From: Dysgonomonas mossii
GTDB taxonomy: Bacteria; Bacteroidota; Bacteroidia; Bacteroidales; Dysgonomonadaceae
Direction: 5' to 3'
Length of the DNA stretch: 64,000 bases
Assembly: GCF_004569505.1 (NCBI RefSeq)
Contig: NZ_SPPK01000003.1
Span: 186,001 to 250,000, forward strand
The notes beneath the pieces are model-generated. The model was given only the letters and a program-made list of their open reading frames with translations, was not told the DNA's origin and ran no database searches. The position numbers were made by a program, and so were the translations under genes. Of this stretch, positions 29,879 to 39,989 are shown in pieces; positions within the stretch are counted from its first letter, which is position 1, and every line of letters begins with the position of its first letter.

Positions 29879-29886
29879 TACCTTTG
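29879..29886 (+). promoter_or_regulatory. Candidate -7 element of the TPR-protein gene
   Basis: TACCTTTG lies 26 bases before ATG 29913. A GTTG at 29851-29854 could be a weak -33 element, with a 24-base spacer, slightly too long. Confidence 0.45.
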
Positions 29887-29912
29887 TAGCCTTTTATGGA
29901 TTAAATATAATA

Positions 29913-31331
29913 ATGTCGAAAAAAGATATATCAATACTTGTAACAAAATATGAGCAGTCGGTAGAGTCGGGCAAGCCTATTTATCTTGATGCAGACGAAT
30001 TTGACGAACTGGCAGAATATTATGATTCTCTCGAGAAAACAGATGTAGCAAGGAGGATTGTTGATGCCGGACTGACGATACATCCGGCTAATAGTTCTTT
30101 GCTGGTGAAGAAGGCTAAGTTTGCAGTCTACGACGGTAAATATGCAGAAGCTTTAGAGATCATAAATATGTCGTCATCAGAATATGACTTTGATCTGTAT
30201 CTGCTTAAAATAGAATGTTACCTCCAGCTGGAGCTTTATGTGGAAGCATATAAGCTGACCGAAGAAATGCTAGAGAAAGAAGAGGATGAAGATCCTGAAA
30301 CAATCTTCGCCGAGCTAGGATTTCTTCATGTTGAGGCTGACTGTTTTAAAGAGGCTGTTTCTTACTTTGAGGAAAGTCTGAAGCATAATCCCGAAAATAC
30401 AGATGTATTGTCTGACCTGGCCTATTCGTACGAAATGCTCGATAATTTTGATGCAGCAATAGAGACTACAAATAAAATTCTGGATATTGAGCCGTATACG
30501 TATGAGGCTTGGGTTAATCTGGGGAAACTATATTCTCTCAGAGAGGAGTTTGAGAAGGCGATAGATGCCTTTGACTTTGCTCTTACGATTAACGACTCGG
30601 ATGACAATGTGCTGAAGTTAAAAGCTCACTGTTTGTCATTGACCGGAAGAGCAGAAGAGGCGATTGAGATTTTTAATGAACTATTGCAAACGAGTTCAGG
30701 GGATATCTCTATATATTTCCTGTTGGCAGAATGTTATCAGTCTCTTGATATGTTTGACGAGGCCTTGTCGGCTCTGGAAGAATATGAAAAGTTGAATGGA
30801 GAGACTTCTGAATCTATTTCGAGAAAAGCATACGTTTTTCTACAGCAGAAAGAATATAATAAGGCTTCACAAATAGTGAAGAAGGCACTGGCTTCAAATC
30901 CTGACTTTTTTGACTTGAATATGATTGCAGGGGAGATTGAGTTTAAGCAGGAGCATTATGATAAGGCAAGAGAATATTACTTAAATATCTATACTGAGGA
31001 TAACGAAAATTTTCATCTGACCGACAGGCTGGCTCTGGTTAGCATCAAGGAAGAAGATTATGAGAAAGCAGCTTATTATACAGAAAAGCTATTAGACCTC
31101 GATCCCAATAATCTGGCAGTGAAAGAGCGGTTGGCTTTGCTCTATTTTGAGATGGACGATAATGAGCATTTCAATGAAATACTGGATCAGTTTACCGATA
31201 AGGAGCTTCTTTCGTTGTTTCAGCTTATCTATATTCCGCAAAATCCGAACTTATTTGATAGAGATACTTTGATAATTTATCTGAATAAAGCTCGTGAGGC
31301 AAGAACCCTATTCAAAAATTTGAAATATTAA
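29913..31331 (+). CDS. Tetratricopeptide-repeat protein
   Basis: A 472-residue protein made almost entirely of TPR helices from about residue 40 to 440, with repeated patterns such as AVSYFEESLKHNPENTDVLS, AIETTNKILDIEPYTYEAWV and AIDAFDFALTINDSDDNVLK. No signal peptide or membrane helix is seen, so it is probably cytoplasmic. It is very acidic. TPR proteins are scaffolds for protein contacts; no partner can be named. It begins 70 bases after the preceding gene with its own -7 element. Confidence 0.9.
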   Translation: MSKKDISILVTKYEQSVESGKPIYLDADEFDELAEYYDSLEKTDVARRIVDAGLTIHPANSSLLVKKAKFAVYDGKYAEALEIINMSSSEYDFDLYLLKIECYLQLELYVEAYKLTEEMLEKEEDEDPETIFAELGFLHVEADCFKEAVSYFEESLKHNPENTDVLSDLAYSYEMLDNFDAAIETTNKILDIEPYTYEAWVNLGKLYSLREEFEKAIDAFDFALTINDSDDNVLKLKAHCLSLTGRAEEAIEIFNELLQTSSGDISIYFLLAECYQSLDMFDEALSALEEYEKLNGETSESISRKAYVFLQQKEYNKASQIVKKALASNPDFFDLNMIAGEIEFKQEHYDKAREYYLNIYTEDNENFHLTDRLALVSIKEEDYEKAAYYTEKLLDLDPNNLAVKERLALLYFEMDDNEHFNEILDQFTDKELLSLFQLIYIPQNPNLFDRDTLIIYLNKAREARTLFKNLKY

Positions 31332-31441
31332 CATTTTTCGATCATTGTATATAGTGTATTATTTTTCAGATTATTATCTGTCAAGTATAATGATAAAGAA
31401 TAGCGAATTGAAGGATTGTAGGGAATTTTTTATTCCATTTA

Positions 31442-31472
31442 TTTGGTAAATAAATATTTTCAACTACCTTTG
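31442..31472 (+). promoter_or_regulatory. Strong promoter of tRNA-Lys
   Basis: -33 TTTG (31442-31445), a 19-base spacer and -7 TACCTTTG (31465-31472) match the Bacteroidota consensus exactly. The mature tRNA begins 26 bases after the -7 element. Confidence 0.8.
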
Positions 31473-31498
31473 CACTCGCTTTGATAAAGCAACAGGGA

Positions 31499-31571
31499 GA
31501 TTCCGTAGCTCAGCAGGTAGAGCACATCACTTTTAATGATGGGGTCCTGGGTTCGAGCCCCAGCGGGATCA
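31499..31571 (+). tRNA. tRNA-Lys (anticodon TTT)
   Basis: A 73-base cloverleaf. The acceptor arm GATTCCG pairs with CGGGATC (one G-U pair). The D arm is GCTC/GAGC, the anticodon arm CATCA-CTTTTAA-TGATG with anticodon TTT, and the T arm CTGGG-TTCGAGC-CCCAG. The CCA end is not encoded. A consensus promoter lies upstream and a terminator directly downstream, so it is a single-tRNA transcription unit. Confidence 0.96.
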
Positions 31572-31574
31572 CTA

Positions 31575-31606
31575 AAAAAAGCCTTTCAGAAATGAAAGGC
31601 TTTTTT
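31575..31606 (+). terminator. Intrinsic terminator of tRNA-Lys
   Basis: The stem AAAAAAGCCTTTCA pairs with TGAAAGGCTTTTTT around a GAAA loop, three bases after the tRNA. Confidence 0.9.
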
Positions 31607-31803
31607 ATTTTTGCTCTATAATAGCTGTTTCAGCGAGCTAGCCCTTTTCAAATATCTCATTTGTCATTTAAAGGATAACCAACATAAATATTTTCTCATC
31701 AGAAATTATAGCATCCTTCCCAAACATCAAAAGGTAATATGACATAGAAGTTTCAAGATCGTAAAAAAATAAAATAGCTCTTTAGTAAGAGCAAAAAATG
31801 ATG

Positions 31804-31811
31804 TATCTTTG
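31804..31811 (+). promoter_or_regulatory. Candidate -7 element of guaA
   Basis: TATCTTTG lies 37 bases before ATG 31849. The rest of 31607-31803 shows nothing recognisable; no purine riboswitch was seen. Confidence 0.45.
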
Positions 31812-31848
31812 TGCGCATTAAATAAACATCCCTTACTTATCTATATTT

Positions 31849-33369
31849 ATGCACGAAAAAATCATTATTCTTGATTTCGGGTCACAAACCACCCAACTTA
31901 TTGGTCGCAGAGTAAGAGAACTCAATACATACTGCGAGATAGTGCCTTACAATAAATTTCCATTCGGAGACGAAACTGTAAAAGGAGTTATTCTTTCGGG
32001 GAGTCCATTTTCGGTAAACGACTCTGATGCGTTTAAACCTGAGCTTAGTGAAATAAGAAAAAACTATCCTGTTCTGGGTATTTGTTACGGAGCACAATAT
32101 TTGGCTTATACATCGGGCGGAAAAGTAGAGAAAAGCGACTCTCGCGAATACGGGAGAGCTCATCTTGCCAAAATAGACTCTTCAGAGCCTCTGTTTGATG
32201 GAATACAAGCAGGCACGCAGGTTTGGATGTCGCATGGAGATACTATAACATCTCTTCCTCACGATTTTAAAACTATAGCCAGTACAAGTGATGTAGAGGC
32301 TGCTGCATACAAAATAGATGGAGAACCGACATGGGCTGTACAATTTCATCCCGAAGTTTTTCATACAACAGATGGTACACGTTTGTTGAGTAATTTCTTG
32401 AATATATGTAAGATGAAGCGCGACTGGTCGCCTGCTTCTTTTATAGATACGACTGTCGCAGAACTCAAAGAGCAATTAGGAGACGACAAAGTGATACTTG
32501 CACTCTCGGGAGGAGTAGACTCGTCAGTAACGGCAGTCCTTTTGAATAAGGCAATCGGTAAAAACCTTACGTGTGTGTTTGTTGATCATGGCTTGCTTCG
32601 TAAGAATGAATTCGAAAATGTTTTGAAAGATTATGAGCATCTTGGTCTTAATGTGATAGGTGTTAATGCTAAAGATCGTTTCTATAAAGCTCTTGCAGGT
32701 GTTACTGATCCAGAGCAAAAGCGTAAGATAATAGGTAAAGGCTTTATTGATGTTTTTGATGAAGAAGCACATAAACTCACTGATATAAAATGGTTGGGAC
32801 AGGGTACTATTTATCCTGACATTATAGAATCTTTGTCGATAACAGGAACGGTAATCAAATCGCATCATAATGTTGGAGGTTTACCTGAAAAGATGCACTT
32901 GAAGTTGGTAGAACCTCTTCGCCTGTTATTTAAAGATGAGGTACGTCGTGTAGGTCTTGAGCTTGGCATGAAGGAAAATCTTATCAAGCGTCATCCGTTC
33001 CCGGGTCCGGGTCTTGGAATTCGTATTCTTGGCGAGATTACTCCCGAGAAGGTCGAGATTGCTCAGAATGCTGATGATATCTATATCTCTATGCTACGCG
33101 AATGGGGTCTGTATGATAAAGTATGGCAGGCCGGAGCAATATTATTGCCAATCCGTTCGGTGGGAGTAATGGGCGATGAACGTACCTATGAGAATACAGT
33201 CGCTTTACGCGCCGTAACTTCTACAGATGCTATGACTGCCGACTGGGCACACTTGCCTTATGAGTTTTTAGCTAAAGTCTCTAATGAGATTATCAATAAG
33301 GTGAAAGGTGTAAATCGTGTCGTTTATGATATATCTTCAAAACCACCGGCAACTATTGAGTGGGAATAA
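31849..33369 (+). CDS. guaA: GMP synthase (glutamine-hydrolysing)
   Basis: Converts XMP to GMP using glutamine. The 506-residue protein has an N-terminal class I glutamine amidotransferase domain with nucleophile Cys79 in [10 protein letters not shown] and the His-Glu pair in [11 protein letters not shown], then an ATP pyrophosphatase domain with the P-loop [10 protein letters not shown], then the dimerisation domain with [16 protein letters not shown]. All key residues are kept. It is a single gene with its own terminator. Confidence 0.97.
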   Translation: MHEKIIILDFGSQTTQLIGRRVRELNTYCEIVPYNKFPFGDETVKGVILSGSPFSVNDSDAFKPELSEIRKNYPVLGICYGAQYLAYTSGGKVEKSDSREYGRAHLAKIDSSEPLFDGIQAGTQVWMSHGDTITSLPHDFKTIASTSDVEAAAYKIDGEPTWAVQFHPEVFHTTDGTRLLSNFLNICKMKRDWSPASFIDTTVAELKEQLGDDKVILALSGGVDSSVTAVLLNKAIGKNLTCVFVDHGLLRKNEFENVLKDYEHLGLNVIGVNAKDRFYKALAGVTDPEQKRKIIGKGFIDVFDEEAHKLTDIKWLGQGTIYPDIIESLSITGTVIKSHHNVGGLPEKMHLKLVEPLRLLFKDEVRRVGLELGMKENLIKRHPFPGPGLGIRILGEITPEKVEIAQNADDIYISMLREWGLYDKVWQAGAILLPIRSVGVMGDERTYENTVALRAVTSTDAMTADWAHLPYEFLAKVSNEIINKVKGVNRVVYDISSKPPATIEWE

Positions 33370-33385
33370 GATATTGACAAAATAT

Positions 33386-33417
33386 AAAAAAGGACTTCAA
33401 TTTGAAGTCCTTTTTTT
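33386..33417. terminator. Bidirectional terminator between guaA and the thioredoxin gene
   Basis: A palindrome with arms AAAAAAGGACTTCAA and TTGAAGTCCTTTTTT around a single central T. It lies between two converging genes. Confidence 0.88.
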
Positions 33418-33437
33418 ATGTCATATACGAGAGTCTT

Positions 33438-33905
33438 TTATTCCTTTTCTAACAAAACTTTGTCTATAGCTTCTTTTAGGGCATTTTTAGGGAGGGCACC
33501 TTGTGCCATCTGTGGCGTTCCGTTCATCGGGATGAATAGTAGGCTTGGTATACTTCTGATTCCAAATAGAGCAGATAACTCAAGCTCTGCTTCGGTATCT
33601 ATTTTGTAAATATATATTTCCCCATCATATTCTTTTGCTAATTCCTCCAAAACAGGAGCTACAGCCTTACATGGTCCACACCAGTCTGCGTAAAAGTCAA
33701 TTAACGCGGGTTTGTCTCCCAAGTATTTCCATTCGTTCGGATTGGCTTCATAATTAGCCACTTTCTTTAAGAAATCTATTTTGTTTAAATGTATTGTTTT
33801 CACTTTGTTTTCTGTTTTAGCAGGTTCCTCTGTCTTGCTACTGTTAGTTTGAGCATAAGTTGTAAGCGAGATTCCTGCGATCAATACTAGTAATAATAAT
33901 CTCAT
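33438..33905 (-). CDS. Exported thioredoxin
   Basis: A 155-residue thioredoxin with a signal peptide (1-18, ending TYAQ), a polar linker (about 20-35), and a thioredoxin fold with the classical active site WCGPCK (Cys76, Cys79) and the cis-Pro in SIPSLLF. It is likely periplasmic and helps keep envelope proteins or cytochrome-maturation partners reduced. A small gene lies 10 bases upstream and is probably co-transcribed. Confidence 0.92.
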   Translation of the reverse strand: MRLLLLVLIAGISLTTYAQTNSSKTEEPAKTENKVKTIHLNKIDFLKKVANYEANPNEWKYLGDKPALIDFYADWCGPCKAVAPVLEELAKEYDGEIYIYKIDTEAELELSALFGIRSIPSLLFIPMNGTPQMAQGALPKNALKEAIDKVLLEKE

Positions 33906-33915
33906 TCTATTTATA

Positions 33916-34080
33916 TTATTTTTCTTTGTTTATTTCTTTCGATCCGGCATATTGCTGATTCTCATCTATCTGGCAATATCCTGTTATGCAGCAGGAAGTA
34001 TTCACTGCCACGATAAAGATACCTAAAATAAATTGCAAAGAATGAGTAGCTACCCACTTCTTTATATACCGTTTCATCAT
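33916..34080 (-). CDS. Small membrane protein upstream of thioredoxin
   Basis: A 54-residue frame beginning MMKRYIKKWVATHSLQFILG. It has a basic start, one hydrophobic helix (about 16-32) and a short cysteine-containing segment (TSCCITGYC) followed by a polar tail. Its stop lies 10 bases before the thioredoxin start, which favours a real gene in the same unit. The cysteine cluster next to a thioredoxin is suggestive but unproven. An alternative start is the second Met. No homologue is recognised. The 261 bases from 34081 to 34341 hold only the mutS promoter. Confidence 0.55.
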   Translation of the reverse strand: MMKRYIKKWVATHSLQFILGIFIVAVNTSCCITGYCQIDENQQYAGSKEINKEK

Positions 34081-34287
34081 TTTTTCTTTTTCTAAAAACA
34101 GCTACAAATATAATATGTATTTTCCTTTAGAATATATTTCTATGGTTAAATAAAATGAATAATGATATGCAGAATTTGATAGCGATTAAATTGTAAGAGG
34201 ATTTAAAAAAGATAAAAAACAAATAAGTTTTAACTCCGTTTTTCGAAGCCAAAATAAAGATTCATCACACTTTCATTTATTTTTTTC

Positions 34288-34295
34288 TATCTTTG
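34288..34295 (+). promoter_or_regulatory. Candidate -7 element of mutS
   Basis: TATCTTTG lies 46 bases before the GTG start at 34342. Confidence 0.45.
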
Positions 34296-34341
34296 TTTTC
34301 TTATAATTGATTCATAAAAACATCTAAACTATATAAATACT

Positions 34342-36954
34342 GTGTCAAAAAAGGTAGCTGAAACCCCACTGATGAAACAATATTTTGAGATCAAGAGCAA
34401 GCATCCTGATGCTATATTATTGTTCAGAGTAGGAGACTTTTACGAAACATTTTCGGATGACGCTATCGATGCTGCCGAGATATTGGGAATCACGCTTACG
34501 CGTAGAGGAAACGGTACTGCTCAGTTTGTAGAATTGGCAGGATTTCCACACCATGCATTGGATACATATTTGCCAAAGTTGGTACGTGCCGGAAGGCGTG
34601 TCGCTATTTGTGACCAACTGGAAGATCCTAAGCAAACGAAGACCCTTGTAAAGAGAGGTATTACCGAGCTTGTTACCCCCGGGGTCTCTATTAATGATAA
34701 TATACTAAATCATAAAGAGAATAATTTCCTTTGTGCCATTCACTTTGCAAAGAATACCTGTGGAGTTTCTTTTTTGGATATTTCTACCGGAGAATTTCTC
34801 GTTGCAGAGGGTACAAAAGAATATATAGATAAACTACTTACAAACTTTTCTCCTAAAGAGGTGCTCTTAGAGAGAAGTAAGAAAAAAATGTTTGAAGAGT
34901 CGTTTGGCTCTCGTTTTTTTATTTTCGAGCTCGACGATTGGGTGTTTACCGAAGATACAGCAAAAGGTCGCCTTTTGAAGCATTTCGAAACCCGCAATCT
35001 GAAAGGTTTCGGTGTAGAGCATCTGACAAACGGAGTTATTGCTGCAGGGACAATTCTTCATTATCTGGATGTTACTCAACATACTCAGATAGGGCATATA
35101 ACATCTCTCTCTCGTATAGAAGAGGATAAATATGTACGTTTGGATAAGTTTACAGTGCGTAGTCTTGAGATTATCTCAACGATGAACGAAGGAGGCAAAA
35201 GCCTGTTGGACATCTTGGATAAGACAGTCTCTCCGATGGGTGCACGCATGCTTCGCCGTTGGCTTGTATTTCCGCTCAAAGATGTAAAACCTATCAATAG
35301 CCGCTTGTCGGTTGTGGAATACTTCTTTAAGGATATTGAACTGAAAACTTTGCTCGAAGAACAGCTTGCGTTGATCGGAGACTTGGAACGGATTATATCT
35401 AAGGTTGCCGTAAACAGAGTTTCTCCGCGCGAAATCGTTCAACTCAAGGTGGCATTGAAAGCGATAGAACCGATAAGAAATGCGTTTTTGGCTTCGGACG
35501 AACCAAGTCTGAGAGAAATAGGAGAAAGGCTCAACCCTTGTCCGGTGATACATGATCGTATCGAAAAAGAAGTGCAACCCGATCCCCCTTCTTTGATTAA
35601 TAAAGGAAATATAATAAGAAAAGGAGTAAATCCCGAACTGGACGAACTTCGAGATATAGCCTACTCCGGAAAAGATTATTTATTAAAGATACAGCAACGG
35701 GAAACTGAAGTTACAGGCATATCATCCCTGAAGATTAGTTTTAATAACGTATTTGGCTACTATATCGAGGTCAGAAATACTCATAAAGATAAAGTCCCTG
35801 AAAGTTGGATACGCAAGCAAACGTTGGTAAATGCAGAGCGCTACATTACTCAGGAACTGAAAGAGTATGAAGAAAAGATACTGGGAGCCGAAGAGAAAAT
35901 TCAGGCCTTGGAATCTAATCTATTCAATGAGCTTGTCCTTAGTATTGTAGAGTATATACCCGCAATACAGGCAAATGCAAGCCTTATTGCTCAGACCGAT
36001 TGTTTACTTTCTTTCTCCAAAGTTGCAAAAGAGAATAAATATATCCGTCCCGAGATAAATGATACGGATGTTTTAAAGATAAAGAACGGTCGACATCCCG
36101 TAATAGAGAAGCAGTTACCGCTTGGGGAGAGTTATATTGCCAATGATGTATCTCTGGATAGTAACAAGCAGCAGATAATAATAATTACCGGGCCTAATAT
36201 GGCGGGTAAGTCGGCATTGCTTCGTCAAACTGCACTTATTACACTGATGGCACAGGCCGGAAGTTTTGTCCCTGCCGAATCGGCTCAAATAGGATTGGTG
36301 GATAAGATATTTACTCGTGTAGGAGCTTCTGACAACATCTCTGTAGGCGAATCTACGTTTATGGTAGAGATGAATGAAGCTTCTGATATTTTGAATAACT
36401 TATCACCTAAAAGCCTTGTTTTGTTTGATGAATTAGGGCGCGGAACAAGTACCTATGACGGTATTTCTATTGCATGGGCTATTGTTGAGTACATTCACGA
36501 ACATCCTAAAGCAAGAGCAAAAACCTTGTTCGCAACGCACTATCATGAGCTGAACGAGATGGAAAAATCCTTTAAGCGGATAAAGAACTTCAATGTTTCG
36601 GTTAAAGAAATAGACAATAAAGTTATATTCCTCCGTAAACTTGTTCCCGGAGGGAGTGAACATAGCTTTGGTATACATGTGGCTAAGATGGCGGGAATGC
36701 CTCAAAGCATTGTTAAAAGGGCGAATTCGATATTAAAGCAATTGGAATCGGATAATCGCAAACAAGGTATATCGAAACCGATTAAAGATATTAAAGAAAA
36801 CAGAGAGGGGTATCAGCTAAGCTTTTTCCAACTTGATGACCCTGTTCTCAGTCAGGTAAGAGATGAAATTAAATCATTAGATGTAAACAATCTGACACCA
36901 ATGGAGGCTCTAAACAAACTGAATGAGATAAAAAAAATAGTATCCGGTAAATAG
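34342..36954 (+). CDS. mutS: DNA mismatch repair protein MutS
   Basis: Recognises mismatches and starts repair. The 870-residue protein begins at GTG 34342 ([20 protein letters not shown]), the only start that keeps the conserved N-terminus. The mismatch-binding motif [10 protein letters not shown] is present. The ATPase domain has Walker A GPNMAGKS from Gly617, Walker [17 protein letters not shown], and [12 protein letters not shown]. Length is normal. It is a single gene; the Smr protein at 21981 is unrelated apart from a domain also seen in MutS2. Confidence 0.97.
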   Translation: MSKKVAETPLMKQYFEIKSKHPDAILLFRVGDFYETFSDDAIDAAEILGITLTRRGNGTAQFVELAGFPHHALDTYLPKLVRAGRRVAICDQLEDPKQTKTLVKRGITELVTPGVSINDNILNHKENNFLCAIHFAKNTCGVSFLDISTGEFLVAEGTKEYIDKLLTNFSPKEVLLERSKKKMFEESFGSRFFIFELDDWVFTEDTAKGRLLKHFETRNLKGFGVEHLTNGVIAAGTILHYLDVTQHTQIGHITSLSRIEEDKYVRLDKFTVRSLEIISTMNEGGKSLLDILDKTVSPMGARMLRRWLVFPLKDVKPINSRLSVVEYFFKDIELKTLLEEQLALIGDLERIISKVAVNRVSPREIVQLKVALKAIEPIRNAFLASDEPSLREIGERLNPCPVIHDRIEKEVQPDPPSLINKGNIIRKGVNPELDELRDIAYSGKDYLLKIQQRETEVTGISSLKISFNNVFGYYIEVRNTHKDKVPESWIRKQTLVNAERYITQELKEYEEKILGAEEKIQALESNLFNELVLSIVEYIPAIQANASLIAQTDCLLSFSKVAKENKYIRPEINDTDVLKIKNGRHPVIEKQLPLGESYIANDVSLDSNKQQIIIITGPNMAGKSALLRQTALITLMAQAGSFVPAESAQIGLVDKIFTRVGASDNISVGESTFMVEMNEASDILNNLSPKSLVLFDELGRGTSTYDGISIAWAIVEYIHEHPKARAKTLFATHYHELNEMEKSFKRIKNFNVSVKEIDNKVIFLRKLVPGGSEHSFGIHVAKMAGMPQSIVKRANSILKQLESDNRKQGISKPIKDIKENREGYQLSFFQLDDPVLSQVRDEIKSLDVNNLTPMEALNKLNEIKKIVSGK

Positions 36955-37160
36955 GAGAAAATATACTCTAGATACGTATAACTTTATAAAATAATAAGAA
37001 AATTTGCTGATCAAATTCATAAATAGAATCTGATAAATTCAAACTATTGCAAAACTGTACTTTAGGTAGTTTTTCTTTCAATAAAAAAACTATATTCGTC
37101 AAGTTTTTTTGTTTCTTTGTGTTTTAGAATAAATTAAATAACAGCTATTTCTGTAAAATA

Positions 37161-38102
37161 ATGAATCGCAAAAAGATATTGGTCACCGGTGGTGCGGGAT
37201 TTATTGGTTCACATCTTTGTGAAAGACTTTTGAAAGATGGGAATGAAGTTTTATGCTTAGATAATTATTTTACAGGCTCAAAAGATAATATCATACATCT
37301 TTTAGATAATCCATATTTTGAATTAATCAGACATGATATAGTTCATCCTTTTCATGCAGATGTAGATGAGATATACAATTTGGCTTGCCCTGCTTCTCCT
37401 GTACATTATCAGTACAATGCGATAAAAACTATAAAAACGTCTGTGGTAGGAGCCATCAATATGCTTGGTTTGGCAAAACGCCTGAAGGCAAAGGTGCTTC
37501 AAGCTTCTACAAGTGAGGTATATGGCGACCCCAATGTACACCCTCAGCCCGAATCTTATTGGGGGAATGTAAATCCGATAGGAATACGTTCTTGCTATGA
37601 TGAAGGAAAGCGTTGTGCCGAGACCTTATTTATGGACTATCACCGTCAGAATGGAGTGAGGATAAAGATTGTACGTATATTTAATACTTACGGACCTCAT
37701 ATGAATCCCAATGATGGTAGAGTTGTATCTAATTTTATTGTGCAAGCACTCAAGGGAGAAGACATTACGATATATGGTGATGGCACTCAGACCAGAAGCT
37801 TTCAGTATGTAGATGACCTTGTTGAAGCGATGACCCGAATGATGGCGACCGACGACTCTTTTATTGGTCCTGTAAATACAGGAAATCCGGGAGAGTTTAC
37901 AATGCTTGAACTTGCAACCCTCATTCTCGAACTTACAGGTTCAAAGTCGAAACTTATATTTATGCCTTTACCTAGTGATGATCCTAAACAGAGAAGACCC
38001 GATATAACTTTAGCAAAAGAAAAGCTAAGCTGGGAACCGAAGGTGCAACTGAGGGATGGATTGATTAAAACGATTGACTATTTTGACAAAATCTTAACAT
38101 AA
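37161..38102 (+). CDS. UDP-glucuronate decarboxylase (UDP-xylose synthase type)
   Basis: An extended SDR enzyme of 313 residues predicted to make UDP-xylose from UDP-glucuronate. The NAD motif is [10 protein letters not shown] (about 9-18). The UXS pattern includes [34 protein letters not shown] and the catalytic Tyr146/Lys150 in SCYDEGKR, then ARIFN-like [11 protein letters not shown]. Close relatives are dTDP-glucose dehydratases, but the NLACPASP and EGKR motifs favour the decarboxylase. A barrel protein follows after 12 bases. It probably serves surface glycan assembly. Confidence 0.9.
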   Translation: MNRKKILVTGGAGFIGSHLCERLLKDGNEVLCLDNYFTGSKDNIIHLLDNPYFELIRHDIVHPFHADVDEIYNLACPASPVHYQYNAIKTIKTSVVGAINMLGLAKRLKAKVLQASTSEVYGDPNVHPQPESYWGNVNPIGIRSCYDEGKRCAETLFMDYHRQNGVRIKIVRIFNTYGPHMNPNDGRVVSNFIVQALKGEDITIYGDGTQTRSFQYVDDLVEAMTRMMATDDSFIGPVNTGNPGEFTMLELATLILELTGSKSKLIFMPLPSDDPKQRRPDITLAKEKLSWEPKVQLRDGLIKTIDYFDKILT

Positions 38103-38114
38103 TGTGTTATAATA

Positions 38115-38774
38115 ATGAATGCAATTTACAAAACAACAAAACTATTAGCTGTAATGCTTCTGCTAGCAACAGCCGGAAATGCACAAGATAATGTAGCAAT
38201 TGTAGGAGTAAGAGCCGGGATAAACCTTTCCGGACAAGATGGAGTGCCAAGAGGTGAGCTGGACAGTTATGCCAAAGTTGGCTTCAATATAGGCGTGACG
38301 GTAGATTTCAGATTATCAGATAAAATGTATTTGATAACGGGTATGGAATACACAGTAAAAGGTTCTAAAGGCAAAAAATATGTAGAGGCGACATCAGATG
38401 CTCCGGGTCACTATTTTATTAATAACGATAAGCCTGCTTATTTACAAATACCGCTTCATGTAGGTTACCTCTGGCCTATAAACAGGGATTTTCGTCTGAT
38501 GTTTCATGCGGGACCTTTTATGGCATATGGCATAGGCGGTAAAACGCATTGGACATATGTTTATGACGATAAAGAGTTTAGAAAAAAAGAAGACTTTTTC
38601 GGTATTGGTGTCGGAAAATTTGACTGGGGATTAGGAGGCGGTATTAATGCCGAATACGACAGATATGTTTTGGCTATAGGGTACGATCGCGGATTGAGAA
38701 ATTTTGCACCCGGATATAATGATGGAAAAGCCAGAACAAGAAATATGTATATTTCAGTAGGATACTTATTTTAA
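38115..38774 (+). CDS. Outer-membrane beta-barrel protein (PorT-like porin family)
   Basis: A 219-residue protein with a signal peptide (about 1-23, ending GNAQ) and an eight-strand barrel pattern typical of PorT/OMP_b-brl_2 proteins: VGVRAGINLSG, KMYLITGMEYTVKGSKG, YLQIPLHVGYLWPI, MLFHAGPFMAYGIGGKT-like motif and a C-terminal aromatic residue (ISVGYLF). A paralogue of the same layout lies at 53558-54241. It is 12 bases after the decarboxylase gene, so the two may be co-transcribed. Function unknown. Confidence 0.85.
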   Translation: MNAIYKTTKLLAVMLLLATAGNAQDNVAIVGVRAGINLSGQDGVPRGELDSYAKVGFNIGVTVDFRLSDKMYLITGMEYTVKGSKGKKYVEATSDAPGHYFINNDKPAYLQIPLHVGYLWPINRDFRLMFHAGPFMAYGIGGKTHWTYVYDDKEFRKKEDFFGIGVGKFDWGLGGGINAEYDRYVLAIGYDRGLRNFAPGYNDGKARTRNMYISVGYLF

Positions 38775-38870
38775 ACGCAAACAGGATTGTGAAACTCAAT
38801 AATCATTCCTGCCTATAACTAGGCGAGGACAATTCATTTGGATTTTTAGGAGTGCACTAGAAGGCAGATG

Positions 38871-39989
38871 TTACAAGCGGGATAAAGAAGATTCGGAAAA
38901 TTGGATGAAGCTTTTCCAGGATAATCGTTTTTTCTCTTCTTTAATTTTTTCCCTATAAATAGAGATCTTTTTTTCATCCGAAAAGAATTCCAATACAGCT
39001 TTGGCAATGTCTGTATTGGTTGCAGTCGGTGCTACTACCCCAATTTGAGCATCTTTTACACTATTTCCTAGTTCTCCTACATTTGTCGCTATTATAGGGA
39101 GTTCCATCTGTATGGCAATCGCAGTAACCCCACTTTGTGTAGCAGACCGATAAGGTAATACTAAAACATCTGCTGCCGAGAAAAAAGTGGCGACCATATT
39201 ATCCGGAATATATTGCTCGAATACTTTTATATTATCCTTTAATCGAGACTTCTCGATAAGTTTTTTATACTTTTCAAAATCGCCATAGCTTTCTCCTGAT
39301 ATGATAAGTTGGAAGCTATCGTCAAGATAGTCCATTGCTTCTATAAGTAAGTCGAGGCCTTTATATTCTCGGATGAGACCAAAAAATAAAAGATTCTTTT
39401 TGTCACTTCTTATTCCCAGTTTATCGCAAGCTCGCTCTTTTTCTATCGTTTCGCCATAATTATCATATATCGGATGCGGATGTAAAAATATATTTGCCCC
39501 TTTGCAAAGCGATAATACATCTTTCCTGACTGTTTCACTTAATACGATGAAAGCATTACATCTATTGAAAAATAGTTTTGTAAGAGGCTTATCTATAACT
39601 CGTTTTTCGTGAGGAATCGCATTATGTACAAGTGCTACTATTTTTATCTGCTTGTTTAGCATCAGGCAAACGGAGCTGTAGGCAGGCACCATAAATGACA
39701 TCCAATAGGAGATGATCAGTATGTCAGGCTTGTATTTATTTATTTCCTTTGCTGTTTTTATATAGCTGAAAGGGTTTATGCTATTCAGCGTACGACAGCT
39801 TTCTATATCCGAATATTCATTGTCCGGGACATACTGGCTTTTTCCCGGGAATAGAAAATTAGGGTATAATGTTGTAAATGAAAATGCCTTCACCTCATTG
39901 TTTCCCGATAGCCCTCTGTAGAGTAATTCGCTAAATTGGGCAATTCCGCCTCTGTAGGGAAAAAATGGTGATAGGATAGCTATTTTCAT
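38871..39989 (-). CDS. Family 4 glycosyltransferase
   Basis: A 372-residue GT-B-type transferase. The N-terminus LSPFFPYRGGIAQFSELLY and the nucleotide-binding half with LLFFGLIREYKGLDLLIEAM, VLPYRSATQSGVTAIAIQME and IATNVGELG are typical of GT4. It overlaps the GT9 gene by 4 bases and is the last gene of the YifB-DUF4254-GT9-GT4 run on the minus strand. It probably adds a sugar to LPS core or another surface glycan; donor and acceptor are unknown. Confidence 0.9.
   Translation of the reverse strand: MKIAILSPFFPYRGGIAQFSELLYRGLSGNNEVKAFSFTTLYPNFLFPGKSQYVPDNEYSDIESCRTLNSINPFSYIKTAKEINKYKPDILIISYWMSFMVPAYSSVCLMLNKQIKIVALVHNAIPHEKRVIDKPLTKLFFNRCNAFIVLSETVRKDVLSLCKGANIFLHPHPIYDNYGETIEKERACDKLGIRSDKKNLLFFGLIREYKGLDLLIEAMDYLDDSFQLIISGESYGDFEKYKKLIEKSRLKDNIKVFEQYIPDNMVATFFSAADVLVLPYRSATQSGVTAIAIQMELPIIATNVGELGNSVKDAQIGVVAPTATNTDIAKAVLEFFSDEKKISIYREKIKEEKKRLSWKSFIQFSESSLSRL

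Noticed and set aside
31607..31803. Possible purine riboswitch upstream of guaA
   Set aside because: No conserved purine-aptamer core was recognised and a consensus -7 element lies close to the start codon.
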